Of a DNA stretch of 64,000 nucleotides, positions 7,886 through 18,907 are shown piece after piece. Each line of letters opens with the position of its first letter. The stretch's first letter is position 1. Source of the DNA: Chryseobacterium sp. ISL-80 (GTDB lineage: Bacteria; Bacillota; Bacilli; Bacillales; Cytobacillaceae); assembly GCA_018613055.1 (NCBI GenBank), contig JAGGQZ010000005.1, positions 1 through 64,000 of the forward strand. Direction: 5' to 3'. The position numbers were made by a program, and so were the translations under genes. Under the pieces are notes generated by a model that saw only the letters and a program-made list of their open reading frames with translations, was not told the DNA's origin and did no database searches.

Positions 7886-9412
7886 ATGAGTACACTCGAT
7901 TATTTATTTCAAGGCTTTGGAACAGCCTTCATTTGGTATAACATCATTTTTGCCTTCATTGGAGTCTTGATTGGGACCGCCGTAGGTGTTCTCCCGGGGA
8001 TTGGGCCGATGAGCGGAGTAGCGCTGCTTATTCCTGTTACTGCATCAGCTACTGGCTGGCTGCCGCCGGAATCCGCTGCGACAAGTGCGATCATTTTACT
8101 TGCGGGAGTCTATTATGGAGCCATGTATGGAGGTTCAACCACCTCCATTCTCTTGAATACACCAGGAGAATCCTCATCTGTGGTCACAACGCTGGACGGT
8201 TACCAGATGGCCAAAAAAGGGAGAGCAGGCAGTGCCTTATCGATTTCGGCAATAGGTTCATTTGTCGCCGGAATCGTTACACTTGTGGCCCTTATAGCAT
8301 TGGCCAAGCCTCTATCATCGGTGGCGCTGAAATTTGGTCCTGCAGAATACTTTTCATTGATGCTTTTAGGACTTGGGGCTGTCAGCGGACTGGCCGGAAA
8401 ATCAGTGACAAAGGCATTAATCATGACTGTTACTGGATTGTTGCTGGGAACGATCGGTATTGATAGTGTTTCAGGTATTGCCAGATTTACTTTTAATGTT
8501 CCGTGGCTTTATCAGGGAATTGAGTTCCTGACGATTGCCGTTGGATTGTTCGCGCTTGGAGAGGTTTTTAAGACGATTTTGGAAAAAGATGAAGAAGAGG
8601 GAGAAATCGCAAAGATAAATAACTTGCTTCCTTCAAAGGCTGAGCTGAAAGAATCGGCTGCACCGATTGCGCGTGGTTCCATATTAGGCTTCTTTGTTGG
8701 GATCTTGCCAGGTGCAGGGGCGACTCTTGCATCCTTCTTTTCTTATATTTTAGAAAAAAAGATTTCGAAAACTCCTTCAAAATTCGGGACAGGGACCATT
8801 GCAGGGGTGGCAGCACCGGAATCGGCGAATAATGCTGCGTCCGGCGGTGCGCTGATTCCGTTATTAACATTGGGGATTCCAGGGTCAGGGACAACGGCTA
8901 TTTTAATGGGTGCCTTGATGATGTATAACGTGCAGCCAGGACCATTATTATTTGAAGACCACCCGCAGGTAGCATGGGGACTGATTGCCAGTATGTTTAT
9001 CGGCAATGTCATGCTGTTGATCTTGAATCTTCCGCTGGTAAAAGTGTTTGCAAAGATCATCCAAACACCAAAACAATTCCTGATCCCTATCATTATTGCG
9101 ATCTCGATTTTTGGTGTCTATGCTGTCCAGGTATCAACAAATGATCTTTTGCTGTTACTGGCATGTGGGATTTTCGGCTATTTCCTCAGCAAAAATGATT
9201 ATCCGATCGCTCCGCTTGTTCTCGGGTTGGTGCTAGGGCCGATGGTTGAGAATAACCTGCGAAGAGCATTGACGATTTCCAACGGGGATTTTAGTATCTT
9301 TGTATCACGCCCTATTTCTCTGGCGTTTCTACTCATTACCCTGTTATGGCTTGTAATTCCGCTGTTGATGAAAAGGCGGGGCAAAGAAGTCATTATCAAT
9401 GTAGAAGGTTGA
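7886..9412 (+). CDS. tctA: tripartite tricarboxylate transporter large membrane subunit TctA
   Basis: 508 residues, about 11-12 membrane segments. It has the family's two conserved loops: GTAVGVLPGIGPMSGVALL near the N-terminus and GFFVGILPGAGATLASF in the second half, plus AAPESANNAASGGALIPLLTLGIPG. TctA is the ion-coupled permease of the TTT system. SD GAAGGAGG precedes the ATG. A perfect 16-bp stem terminator follows, so tctCBA is a self-contained transcription unit ahead of its sensor-regulator pair. Confidence 0.92.
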   Translation: MSTLDYLFQGFGTAFIWYNIIFAFIGVLIGTAVGVLPGIGPMSGVALLIPVTASATGWLPPESAATSAIILLAGVYYGAMYGGSTTSILLNTPGESSSVVTTLDGYQMAKKGRAGSALSISAIGSFVAGIVTLVALIALAKPLSSVALKFGPAEYFSLMLLGLGAVSGLAGKSVTKALIMTVTGLLLGTIGIDSVSGIARFTFNVPWLYQGIEFLTIAVGLFALGEVFKTILEKDEEEGEIAKINNLLPSKAELKESAAPIARGSILGFFVGILPGAGATLASFFSYILEKKISKTPSKFGTGTIAGVAAPESANNAASGGALIPLLTLGIPGSGTTAILMGALMMYNVQPGPLLFEDHPQVAWGLIASMFIGNVMLLILNLPLVKVFAKIIQTPKQFLIPIIIAISIFGVYAVQVSTNDLLLLLACGIFGYFLSKNDYPIAPLVLGLVLGPMVENNLRRALTISNGDFSIFVSRPISLAFLLITLLWLVIPLLMKRRGKEVIINVEG

Positions 9413-9423
9413 ATAATTAAAAT

Positions 9424-9460
9424 AGTAAAAAAACTCCTTTCTATAAGGAGTTTTTTTACT
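9424..9460 (+). terminator. Rho-independent terminator after tctA
   Basis: Perfect 16-bp inverted repeat (AGTAAAAAAACTCCTT / AAGGAGTTTTTTTACT) with a 5-nt loop. It is usable in both directions and separates tctCBA from the downstream two-component genes. Confidence 0.9.
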
Positions 9461-9482
9461 ATAATGAAGGAGAGGTGTTGGT

Positions 9483-11069
9483 GTGAAGTTACATTCAAAA
9501 TTAATGCTCTTAATTGTGATCCTTATTCTCTTGATTGGCGGTATTTTTGAAATCACTTTCAAAAATATCTTAGAGACGAACATGAAGAAGGAAATTGGCT
9601 CTAAAGCGCTGGCTGTGGCGGAATCCATTGCCAATATGCCAGAAATTGAAGAAGCTTTTTACGAGGATGATCCAGCATCTATTATACAGCCTATCGCGGA
9701 AAGAATCCGGAAACAGGTAGGGGCAGAATTCATCGTCATTGGCAACAGGGATGAGGTCCGTTATTCTCACCCCAATCCTGTTCGATTAGGACAAAAAATG
9801 GTCGGAGGAGACAATGGCCGTGTTTTTAGCGGAGAATCTGTTATTTCCGAATCTGTTGGGACATTGGGCCCTTCTTTAAGGGGGAAAGCACCCATCTTCA
9901 GCAAGGGAGAAGTTGTTGGTGTGGTTTCTGTAGGATATCTTCAGACCGATATCGAAAAGGAAATCTCCGCTATACAGAAAAAAATGTTCACTGCTACGTT
10001 TCTTATTTTAATAGGAGGCTTAATGGTGGCCTTCTTGATCACGTTGAATATAAAAAAGGCTCTGTTCGGTCTTGAACCAAAAGAAATTGCCTGGATGTAT
10101 CAGGAGAAACATGCCATATTAGAGTCCATTCATGAAGGCATCATTGCCATTGATACCGAGGGACGCATCACGGTGGTGAATGAAAACGCCCACAAAATAT
10201 TGAGAGTACCGAATGAGGTTCTCCTTCGTGGAAAAAGAATCGATGAGGTGTTGGAGAATACGCATCTTCTTGGAGTCGTTGCTACAGGACAAGCAGAATA
10301 CGATAAGGAGATTATGATATTAGGAGAAGTATATTTAGCGAATAGGATCCCCATTTTTAATAAAAAAGGTGATGTGATTGGGGCAGTCGCAAGCTTCCGG
10401 AACAAGTCGGAGCTGGCGAAGTTGTTGCAGGAATTGTCCAATGTAAAAGCCTATGCAGAAGGATTGCGTGCCCAAACCCATGAATATTCCAACCGGCTTT
10501 ATACCCTTCTAGGACTAATTCAGCTTGGTTCATACAAGGAAGCAATCGACTTCATTTCTAAGGAAGTCGATGTAGCCCAGGGATTCATTCAATTTTTAAT
10601 GAAGGAAGTGCCAGATCCTATCATTGCTGCCTTTGTACTTGGAAAGTTCAGCCTGGCAAGCGAATTGAAGGTTGATTTTACAATCGACAGGGAGAGCAGC
10701 TTTAAAGATGTGCCAAATGAAATTGACAGAGATCACCTAGTGACCATTATTGGGAACCTGGTCAATAATGCTTTTGAAGCCGTTAGGGAGAACGGGAAAG
10801 CAGAAAAAAGGGTCTTGCTGTTCCTGACCGATCTTGGCAAAGAGCTGATTATTGAAGTAGAAGATAACGGTCGAGGGATAGAAAGCGAAAACAACGAACA
10901 CATATTTCTGGAAGGTTTTACTACGAAGAATAGGAATAACAATTCAGGTATTGGTCTAAGCCTTGTGCAAAATGCGATTGATCAATTAGGTGGATCCATC
11001 ACCTTTTCATCTAATCCGGGGGAAGGCACAATTTTCACTGTAGCGATACCAAAAAGCAGGGGGAAATGA
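9483..11069 (+). CDS. CitA/DcuS-family sensor histidine kinase
   Basis: 528 residues, GTG start 10 nt after AAGGAG. The architecture is TM1 (about 5-24), an extracytoplasmic PAS-like (sCache/PASC) domain with the PVRLGQKMVGGD motif (about 30-160), TM2 (about 163-187), a cytoplasmic PAS domain (about 210-310), and a SpoB-like dimerisation helix with the phospho-accepting His in RAQTHEYSN (about 337). The HATPase follows, with N-box IGNLVNNAFEAV, G1 DNGRGI and G2 GIGLSLVQ. This class senses external di- and tricarboxylates. Its position right after tctCBA implies it senses the substrate of that transporter. The cognate regulator follows 3 nt later. Confidence 0.9.
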   Translation: MKLHSKLMLLIVILILLIGGIFEITFKNILETNMKKEIGSKALAVAESIANMPEIEEAFYEDDPASIIQPIAERIRKQVGAEFIVIGNRDEVRYSHPNPVRLGQKMVGGDNGRVFSGESVISESVGTLGPSLRGKAPIFSKGEVVGVVSVGYLQTDIEKEISAIQKKMFTATFLILIGGLMVAFLITLNIKKALFGLEPKEIAWMYQEKHAILESIHEGIIAIDTEGRITVVNENAHKILRVPNEVLLRGKRIDEVLENTHLLGVVATGQAEYDKEIMILGEVYLANRIPIFNKKGDVIGAVASFRNKSELAKLLQELSNVKAYAEGLRAQTHEYSNRLYTLLGLIQLGSYKEAIDFISKEVDVAQGFIQFLMKEVPDPIIAAFVLGKFSLASELKVDFTIDRESSFKDVPNEIDRDHLVTIIGNLVNNAFEAVRENGKAEKRVLLFLTDLGKELIIEVEDNGRGIESENNEHIFLEGFTTKNRNNNSGIGLSLVQNAIDQLGGSITFSSNPGEGTIFTVAIPKSRGK

Positions 11070-11072
11070 ACA

Positions 11073-11777
11073 ATGGGGAAAAGGGACATTGAAGTTCTGA
11101 TCGTCGAGGATGATTTAAGGATAGCGGAAATCCAAAAGCGGTTCATCGAACAAATCGAAGGATTTCAGGCCGTCGGGATTGCAGCCGGCTATGTCGAGGC
11201 TAAAACCTTAATCGATATTCTAAAGCCGGATTTGCTTTTGCTCGATGTTTACTTTCCGGATATGAACGGCCTCGAATTGTTGAGGGAACTCAAGCTGCAG
11301 TCAAAACAAACCGATGTCATCATGATCACGGCAACGAGGGAAATCGAAAAAGTACAAGAAGCGATCAGTATCGGAGTTTTCGATTATATTATCAAGCCTT
11401 TAGTGTTTGAACGATTCAAGCAGTCCCTGCTGAGATATCAGGATTATCATGAAAAATTATCGCAATTAGGCAAAGCGAATCCTGTTGTGACACAACAGCA
11501 GGTTGATAAACTGCTGCGGAAAGAAATGAATGAATTGAACAATGATAAATCATACCTTCCGAAAGGGATCGACCCGCTGACGCTCGAAAAAGTCATGGAG
11601 GTCATTGGAAAGGGTGGGGCGGGACTTACAGCAGAAAGCGTCGCAAAAGAAATTGGCGTCAGCCGGACAACCGCAAGACGTTACCTCGAGCATCTAGTAT
11701 CCATCGAAAAGATAGAAGCAGATTTGACATACGGAACCGTTGGGCGGCCGGAACGAGTTTATATTAGTATAGGGTAA
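11073..11777 (+). CDS. CitB/DcuR-family response regulator
   Basis: 234 residues. The receiver domain covers about 1-125, with acidic residues EDD near 11-13, the phospho-acceptor Asp in LLLLDVYFPDMNG (about 57), a Thr in MITAT and Lys in IIKPL. A C-terminal HTH (ESVAKEIGVSRTTARRYLEHL) is of the CitT/DctR type, ending with a GRPERVY wing. It should activate the tct operon upstream when phosphorylated by the kinase at 9483. It starts 3 nt after the kinase stop. Confidence 0.9.
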   Translation: MGKRDIEVLIVEDDLRIAEIQKRFIEQIEGFQAVGIAAGYVEAKTLIDILKPDLLLLDVYFPDMNGLELLRELKLQSKQTDVIMITATREIEKVQEAISIGVFDYIIKPLVFERFKQSLLRYQDYHEKLSQLGKANPVVTQQQVDKLLRKEMNELNNDKSYLPKGIDPLTLEKVMEVIGKGGAGLTAESVAKEIGVSRTTARRYLEHLVSIEKIEADLTYGTVGRPERVYISIG

Positions 11778-11788
11778 GTAAAACAAAC

Positions 11789-11816
11789 AGGGACATGCGG
11801 ACGGACTGCATGTCCC
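11789..11816 (+). terminator. probable terminator after the CitB-type regulator
   Basis: Perfect 9-bp stem GGGACATGC / GCATGTCCC with a 9-nt loop. Only a weak T-rich tail (TTTGTTT) follows, some 5 nt later. Confidence 0.55.
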
Positions 11817-11853
11817 ATCGATTTGTTTCCTCTTCTGTTATCCTATTATTTGA

Positions 11854-11859
11854 TATAAT
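11854..11859 (+). promoter_or_regulatory. -10 element (TATAAT) of the gene at 11904
   Basis: A perfect TATAAT is preceded by T-rich sequence but no good -35 hexamer. It places the transcription start near 11866, which makes the ATG at 11868 unlikely and supports the start at 11904. Confidence 0.5.
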
Positions 11860-11903
11860 GGTAAAAAATGACTAGAGATATAGAAAAAGGGGAAACGAAA
11901 AAC

Positions 11904-12509
11904 ATGGTATGGTTCTTTGTCGCAATCTTTCTTGCTGATTTAATATTAGGCTTCATGCAAGCGCCAGTTTGGGCATTTATTTTGGTTAATCTAATTTTTC
12001 TCTTACTCTTTATGTTCAAAAGTTTTTATCCGGTTGTTTTTGAAAAGGATCCGGAAAAAGTAATGAACTTCATGAAAAATTCCAAGCATCCGCATTTCCA
12101 GTTCTTTTATTATTTCTTCAATGATCAGCTGGAAGAAGCGGAGAACAAACTGCGTCAAATTAAATCTCCTTTTTACAGAAAACTGAATGAAGTGAACCTG
12201 CTTGTCAAAAGGAAGCAATTTGACGAAGCTGAGGAATTAGCAAGAGGGTTCAAGGATAATATGTATAAATGGTATTCTCTTGCCGGGATTGCGATTGAGC
12301 AAGGGGACCGTGAATCGTATCGAAAATACAAGGAAAAAGTCAGGAATTCTTTTTACCGAAGGCTAATGGAGTTGGAAGAGATGGTCCATGACGGGAAGAA
12401 GGAAACAGTGCTCGCTGAATTGGATGATATGATACCCAATTTGCGTGGCTCTAAGCTGCTTAGCGTTATTCAATACAAAAAAGACTTAGTGAAAAGGCAT
12501 GAGGATTAA
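11904..12509 (+). CDS. hypothetical membrane protein with a helical TPR-like cytoplasmic part
   Basis: 201 residues from ATG 11904. An in-frame ATG at 11868 has no SD and sits at the predicted transcript start. Two hydrophobic segments (about 2-18 and 22-38) are followed by an all-helical, charged region (about 50-201). The repeated pattern of paired amphipathic helices (LEEAENKLRQI, FDEAEELARGF, GDRESYRKYK) resembles short TPR repeats. Function unknown. A GC-rich terminator follows. Confidence 0.7.
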   Translation: MVWFFVAIFLADLILGFMQAPVWAFILVNLIFLLLFMFKSFYPVVFEKDPEKVMNFMKNSKHPHFQFFYYFFNDQLEEAENKLRQIKSPFYRKLNEVNLLVKRKQFDEAEELARGFKDNMYKWYSLAGIAIEQGDRESYRKYKEKVRNSFYRRLMELEEMVHDGKKETVLAELDDMIPNLRGSKLLSVIQYKKDLVKRHED

Positions 12510-12517
12510 TTCTTCAC

Positions 12518-12548
12518 AGGGGCGGCTCCAAGGGGCCGTCCTTTTTTA
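12518..12548 (+). terminator. Rho-independent terminator
   Basis: GC-rich hairpin (GGCGGCTCC pairing with GGGGCCGTCC, with G-U pairs) followed by TTTTTT. It ends the gene at 11904. Confidence 0.75.
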
Positions 12549-12595
12549 TATTTGAATGTTGATAAAAGCTGACAATCTGGCGAAAGATCCTCACC

Positions 12596-12706
12596 TGGTC
12601 GAATTATTCGAAAAAGTGGTCGAAATAATTCGGAAAGTGGTCGAATAAATCAAAAATGTGGTCGAATCAATTAAAAATCCGCCAAATTAATTCGAAAAGT
12701 GGTCGG
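12596..12706. repeat. short intergenic tandem repeat (GTGGTCGAA family)
   Basis: About five degenerate copies of a 25-30 bp unit built on GTGGTCGAAWAATTCGRAAA. Each includes a partial palindrome around TCGAA/TTCGA. It lies between two convergent genes and between their two terminators. No ORF or protein-binding consensus is recognised. Confidence 0.7.
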
Positions 12707-12712
12707 AAAAAG

Positions 12713-12741
12713 AAAATGCCCGCCGATGTTGCGGGCATTTT
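12713..12741 (-). terminator. bidirectional Rho-independent terminator
   Basis: Perfect 11-bp stem AAAATGCCCGC / GCGGGCATTTT with a 7-nt loop and T-runs on both sides. It most likely ends the minus-strand gene at 12763-13167. Confidence 0.8.
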
Positions 12742-12762
12742 TATCTTTCGCAGGCGATTTAT

Positions 12763-13167
12763 TTACTTTTCCTTGGAGATAGCATTATAGTGTTCAAGGT
12801 TTTTGAATCTTTTCTTCTTTTTTAAGTACTTTTCGTTCAGTATGAGTACTTTTCCGTTCTCTGCGGCTGAAAATTTGCGGTAGACGGATTTGTATTTTTC
12901 AAAGGCTAAATGTTCGGAGATATAAACAGGTATGATGATGGCGATAAGGATCAGCACATCTCGGATGATATGGAATTGTTGCCCGAAAACATACCTCGTC
13001 ATCACGGCCTGGGAGGTGAATGCGACCATTAAGGTGATCAGGACATTGCATATGTGAAAGGGGAAAAACTCTTTTCCTCTCAGAAACATCCGCTCGAGTT
13101 CATTTTTAAAAATAAGAGAAATGAATACCGATATCACAATGAAAATCAGGGAGATAAAAAACGCCAT
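12763..13167 (-). CDS. hypothetical membrane protein
   Basis: 134 residues with three or four hydrophobic segments (about 2-20, 38-62, 70-87) and a basic cytoplasmic tail (NEKYLKKKKRFKNLEHY). I do not recognise the family. The SD (AGGAGG region) is just upstream of the ATG on the minus strand. It stands alone between the repeat at 12.6 kb and the CorA gene. Confidence 0.6.
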   Translation of the reverse strand: MAFFISLIFIVISVFISLIFKNELERMFLRGKEFFPFHICNVLITLMVAFTSQAVMTRYVFGQQFHIIRDVLILIAIIIPVYISEHLAFEKYKSVYRKFSAAENGKVLILNEKYLKKKKRFKNLEHYNAISKEK

Positions 13168-13270
13168 TTCACCCGTCCTCCTTTATGGAACATTCCTTTC
13201 CAGCATTGTAACACAACAAAGGGAAGAGCAATGATAATTGGGACGTATAAGTTTCTGCCTCAAGACCTCA

Positions 13271-14221
13271 CTATTGCCCTCCTTTTCCCCACCAACCCTT
13301 TTTTCGGAAGTATAAGGCAATGGATACCCCCGTCACAAGCATGAGGGCCAGTGCATAAACATAGCCGAAATCCCACTTCAATTCGGGAATGATTTCAAAG
13401 TTCATCCCATATAAACCGGCTAGGAACGTCATAGGCAAAAATATGACGCTTACGAGAGTCAGTGTCTTCATGATTGTATTGGAATGGTCGGCTTTAAGCG
13501 TCATTTGTAAATTGAAAATACTGTTTAAACTTTCCTTGAAGGTGTCGAGAGCGCTAACAATCCGAGCATAATTATTGTTAAGGCTTTTAATGAAATAGCC
13601 TGATTCCTCATTCGTGAAAGGGAACTTGTCGGAACTGATCGTCTCCATTACATCCTCTTGAGCCTCGATCGTTTGCCTTAATTCATGCAGGGTGGCTTTC
13701 CACCGGTATACACTTCTGGCAATTTTGTTCTCAAAGGGATCTTTAAAAACCCTCTTCTCTAAACTCTGGATTTCATCCGATATTTGATCAATCATTTCTA
13801 AATCCTGGGCAATTGTTTTATCTAGTATGTGAAAAAGAATCATTCCTACATGAGACATCCGCTCTGGATTTTCAATAAAAGGTTGCTCCAAATTTTTTGC
13901 GAGATATAGGTCCTTTTCAGCCTTTGATACGACATAATCATGGCCAGCCAATATCGTGATTTTTACACGAGTGTAATCCGGCTGGATCGCAATTAACGAA
14001 ATGATTGCCTCATTTTTAAAAACATCAATCTTTGGAATATCACTGAATTCGCGCAGTCCCTTCAACGCTAAAGGATGAATGTCCAATTGATTGACAAACG
14101 GTTCAAATTGATTGGCATTCGATGAATGAAAATGAATCCATGCGATTTCATCCCTGGAATCGGGAAGGGAAAGCTCATCTTTCTTGGTAACTATTTTTTT
14201 ATTAGCAGAGTATACGAGCAT
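13271..14221 (-). CDS. corA: CorA-family magnesium (divalent cation) channel
   Basis: 316 residues. A large cytoplasmic N-terminal domain with long helices is followed by two C-terminal membrane helices. The signature YGMNFE (GMN motif) lies at the end of the first helix (about 272-277), preceded by IFLPMTFLAGL. CorA channels form pentamers that admit Mg2+. Length is normal for the family. It is monocistronic on the minus strand. Confidence 0.9.
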   Translation of the reverse strand: MLVYSANKKIVTKKDELSLPDSRDEIAWIHFHSSNANQFEPFVNQLDIHPLALKGLREFSDIPKIDVFKNEAIISLIAIQPDYTRVKITILAGHDYVVSKAEKDLYLAKNLEQPFIENPERMSHVGMILFHILDKTIAQDLEMIDQISDEIQSLEKRVFKDPFENKIARSVYRWKATLHELRQTIEAQEDVMETISSDKFPFTNEESGYFIKSLNNNYARIVSALDTFKESLNSIFNLQMTLKADHSNTIMKTLTLVSVIFLPMTFLAGLYGMNFEIIPELKWDFGYVYALALMLVTGVSIALYFRKKGWWGKGGQ

Positions 14222-14309
14222 CTATTTTGTCTCCTGAATTGAATTTTCCTTTATCTTGTGTGATTTATGGAAGTTTTATTGATTTCAGTGGTGAATTCTA
14301 TTCATGGCG

Positions 14310-14339
14310 GTATAAGAATTGCCTTGCTATCTCAATCTA
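14310..14339 (+). promoter_or_regulatory. possible sigma-G/sigma-F promoter of glcU-gdh
   Basis: GTATA at 14310-14314 and CAATCTA at 14333-14339 are 18 nt apart. This fits the forespore consensus (GYATA, about 17-18 nt, CATNHTA) with one mismatch in the -10. In B. subtilis the glcU-gdh operon is forespore-specific. The match is seen; the function is inferred by that analogy. Confidence 0.4.
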
Positions 14340-14379
14340 ATAGTAAAAGTCAGTCTGAATGAGATTGGGGTATGAGGTT

Positions 14380-16037
<1,658 letters not shown>

Positions 16038-16133
16038 GCATGGGAAATGTGTTTGTGACAACAATGCTGGTTGTCACAAAAAAGTTCATCACTGATCGGT
16101 AAAGCTTTCCTGTGAGGACCTTCGTAAAAAAGA

Positions 16134-16165
16134 TAAGGCCAGTCACAAAGTGGACGGGCCTTTTA
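16134..16165 (-). terminator. bidirectional terminator between gdh and the VWA lipoprotein
   Basis: AAGGCC pairs with GGCCTT with an inner GTC/GAC extension, and has A-runs and T-runs on the two sides. It lies between convergent genes. Confidence 0.6.
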
Positions 16166-16168
16166 AAC

Positions 16169-17560
16169 TTAATTATTGCTATATTTCTTCTTCATTTCTT
16201 CGCCTTTTTCCTTAATCTTTGTTTTAAGGTTTTCACCATTTGTTTTCAGGGTTTCTTTTAATTCCTCATACCTGTTTTTACGATATTCCTTGATGATATC
16301 GTGTCGCTGTTCAATCAGGCTGTAAACTTCCTGGCGGGTTTCGTAGGTGAGTTGCTCCTTCTCTTGCAGGTAATAGGCGGCCTCTTTTAGGCGTGATTCT
16401 TCATCAAACGCTTTGTTTCGAAATTCATTATCTTGATCCAAAAGGGCATTGGATTTCTTTGATTGCTCTTCCCATACAAGGTTCCAGTTCTTGTTGCTCC
16501 AGTCCCACCATTCATTCCAAAGACGGCGGCGTTCTTTTTCCCAGAGTTCATTGAAGTCTGCTCCGGAATTGACTGTTTCATATTTTCCGCCGCCTGCCTG
16601 GGCAACAGACATCAGCTGGTTCTGACCAGCGGAATCGACGTTAAATCCGATGACATTCACCACTGCGGCAATATTGGAATCATGGAGTTCCTTCGCGGCC
16701 TTTGCAGGGTCGCCATCACATGTTTCGACGCCATCACTGACGATGTAAATGATATTCTGGCCGTCATTTCCGGCTTTTTCAAAATCGCCTTTTGCCTCGG
16801 TGATCGCTTTGGCAATTGGTGTCCAGCCAGTTGGCTTAAAGGAGTCAAGAGAGCTTGCGAAGGCAGCTTTATCATAGGCCTTTAAGTCATAGACAACTTC
16901 GGTGCTGTCACATGAAACTTTCTTGTCACTATCTGCATTGCTTCCTTTATGTCCATAAACTCGGAGCGAAACATTGGCGCCCTCAGGCATGGAGGAGAGG
17001 AATTCATTAATGGCTTCCTTGGCCAGCTCCATCTTGGTCTTGCCGCCGACTTTTTGGGCCATGCTTCCGCTTGCATCTAGAAGGATCGAGACATTGGCAT
17101 TCATCCCGAGTTCGCCATCTTCACTTATGTTCATACCGCCAGGCATCTGGCTAATTTCTGTTTCCATGTCTGGTACAAATGCTTCGAAGTAATCATAGTA
17201 TTCTTTATAATTTTTGCCCTCACCCATCAGGCGCAGCAATTCAGCATATATTTGAAAACTGTCTTTTTCGAGGAAATTCTCTTCGTTTAATGCTTTATGT
17301 ACAATCGCTTCGTTGTATTTAGTTCCCGGATATTTTCCTGGTTTCTCTTTAAGGATTTCTTCAATGCTGGTGGCTATTCCGAAGTCATCGTCTTCTTCAG
17401 CTTCCTGGCTGCCTTCATCCTTATTTTCGTCATTTTTCTTCTCTTCCTCTCCGGATTTTTTCTCCTCACCTGAAGCCTTTTCACTATCTCCACAGGCCGC
17501 AAGAGAGAAGATCAGCATCGCTGCAAGTCCGGCAAGCATGAAAAGCTTTCTCCAATTCAT
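16169..17560 (-). CDS. lipoprotein with a von Willebrand factor A domain
   Basis: 463 residues. Signal peptide with lipobox LAACGD (Cys about 23), then a Lys/Glu-rich linker to about 60. The VWA domain (about 150-330) has an intact MIDAS start DASGSM (DxSxS), a central T (TGWTPIAKAI) and the acidic VSDGVET. The C-terminal 120 residues are Trp- and charge-rich and predicted coiled coil. VWA domains bind protein ligands through a metal ion, so this is a surface adhesion or scaffold protein. Partners unknown. Confidence 0.85.
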   Translation of the reverse strand: MNWRKLFMLAGLAAMLIFSLAACGDSEKASGEEKKSGEEEKKNDENKDEGSQEAEEDDDFGIATSIEEILKEKPGKYPGTKYNEAIVHKALNEENFLEKDSFQIYAELLRLMGEGKNYKEYYDYFEAFVPDMETEISQMPGGMNISEDGELGMNANVSILLDASGSMAQKVGGKTKMELAKEAINEFLSSMPEGANVSLRVYGHKGSNADSDKKVSCDSTEVVYDLKAYDKAAFASSLDSFKPTGWTPIAKAITEAKGDFEKAGNDGQNIIYIVSDGVETCDGDPAKAAKELHDSNIAAVVNVIGFNVDSAGQNQLMSVAQAGGGKYETVNSGADFNELWEKERRRLWNEWWDWSNKNWNLVWEEQSKKSNALLDQDNEFRNKAFDEESRLKEAAYYLQEKEQLTYETRQEVYSLIEQRHDIIKEYRKNRYEELKETLKTNGENLKTKIKEKGEEMKKKYSNN

Positions 17561-17739
17561 GGGTCTCCATCCTCCCTTAAATTCATCTGCATAATTTCCA
17601 AATCCTCACAAATGTTATCAAACTGGCAACCTGCTTTACAACTAAAATACCACAATATTTTACATTTTAAGGATTAATACCCAGTTACTATCGACTACAA
17701 ACTCTCATCATGGTAAAAAACTCCTATTTTTACTAAAAC

Positions 17740-17780
17740 AATGGGAGGGAGTTCTCATCACAAGAACTCCCTCCCAATTA
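17740..17780 (-). terminator. strong terminator after the lipoprotein at 17782
   Basis: Perfect 14-bp stem TGGGAGGGAGTTCT / AGAACTCCCTCCCA with a short loop, flanked by A/T-rich sequence. Confidence 0.85.
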
Positions 17781-17781
17781 A

Positions 17782-18669
17782 TTAGTCCATCTTTTCATAA
17801 AGAAATTCATTCAACGATTCCACATCCAGTAACCTCATGTTTCCATCCTTGAAGGATTGGATCCCCATGATCATTGATTTGCGGAAGTCGGTTAGTGGTT
17901 TTCCGTCTGCATAGGCTTCATCATGTGTGAAGAACAATGCTCCTTTTTCGGAATCGTATTTCCAGGTTCCTATTGACCTATGATCCTTTGAAGGGTAAGT
18001 CCCGTTTGCATACCCTTCATAGCTGCCATCTGCATTCAGGACGATGGAAGGGGATGAGCCGGCTGGGCCCCATTTTCCGACTAATTCTTTTCCGTCTTCG
18101 GAGATATTCTCCTTTACGGAATCACGGTCAATGCCAGCTAAGGCGTCCAGTTGTTTCAAATCAGCCGCTGTGATCGTGCCGTCACCGACCGGAACGGAGT
18201 CCGCGAGCTTGGAGTGTGCCTCAATCCATAGATTAAAGCCTTCCTTGATGGGTTCATTCCCCTTCTGCCAAAGCTTTTCATCCCTTTTTTCAATCGCTTT
18301 GCGCATAGTTTCAATGCCCTTGTCATAATGCTTCATGGATGCAAGATATTGCTCATGAACCTCCTTGTACCTTTCAGGGGCGATAATGGCTTTATATCCG
18401 TTTACAGCCTTTTCGATGTGATCAACTTGTTCAATCATTCGTTTTTCGCGGTCCTTGGAGCCTGAGTCTTCTTTGGCCACAGCATTTAAATTTTTGAATC
18501 CCTCGTCCAGGCTGGTGTTCAATTCATTGATTTTATCAGGATAGTCTTCTTCCGTCACTTCCACTGGTTCCACCTTAAGGGATTCTTTCTTTTCAGCGGC
18601 AGGCTCGGTGCTGCAGCCTGCCATAGTGACAAGTGTCAGTAAGGAAACGGCCAGGGTTTTAAGTTTCAT
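17782..18669 (-). CDS. lipoprotein, DUF3994-like C-terminal domain
   Basis: 295 residues with lipobox TMAGCS (Cys about 19). About 35-175 is a long helical region (repeated charged heptads, e.g. REKRMIEQVDHIEKAVNGYK). About 195-295 is a beta-rich domain with LVGKWG, ADGSYEGYANGTYPSKDHRSIG and a closing LLDVESLNEFLYEK, reminiscent of the Bacillus DUF3994 domain. Function unknown; located outside the membrane. It is transcribed from its own promoter in the 18.67-18.88 kb gap. Confidence 0.75.
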   Translation of the reverse strand: MKLKTLAVSLLTLVTMAGCSTEPAAEKKESLKVEPVEVTEEDYPDKINELNTSLDEGFKNLNAVAKEDSGSKDREKRMIEQVDHIEKAVNGYKAIIAPERYKEVHEQYLASMKHYDKGIETMRKAIEKRDEKLWQKGNEPIKEGFNLWIEAHSKLADSVPVGDGTITAADLKQLDALAGIDRDSVKENISEDGKELVGKWGPAGSSPSIVLNADGSYEGYANGTYPSKDHRSIGTWKYDSEKGALFFTHDEAYADGKPLTDFRKSMIMGIQSFKDGNMRLLDVESLNEFLYEKMD

Positions 18670-18907
18670 TTTTTAAATACCTCCATAGTTTCATAGATTG
18701 CTTTTATACCATGATTGCTTTTTCTGAGATGGAACTTTTTACATAATAGGGTGTAAGGAAAAATATGTAAAGTAAATACCATCTCATTACCACATTTTGA
18801 GTCTTTTTACTCATGGGAGAAGGAGGAAATAAACGAAACGTATGTTAAGCTTAAAATGAAAAGTATTTACTATAACTTGGGTGCAATGGTTTAGGGGAGA
18901 TGGAAAA

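Noticed and set aside
8568-9093. Long reverse ORFs inside tctA, and similar ones inside the AAA+ gene
   Set aside because: Shadows of conserved coding frames; no SD and no domain-like pattern.
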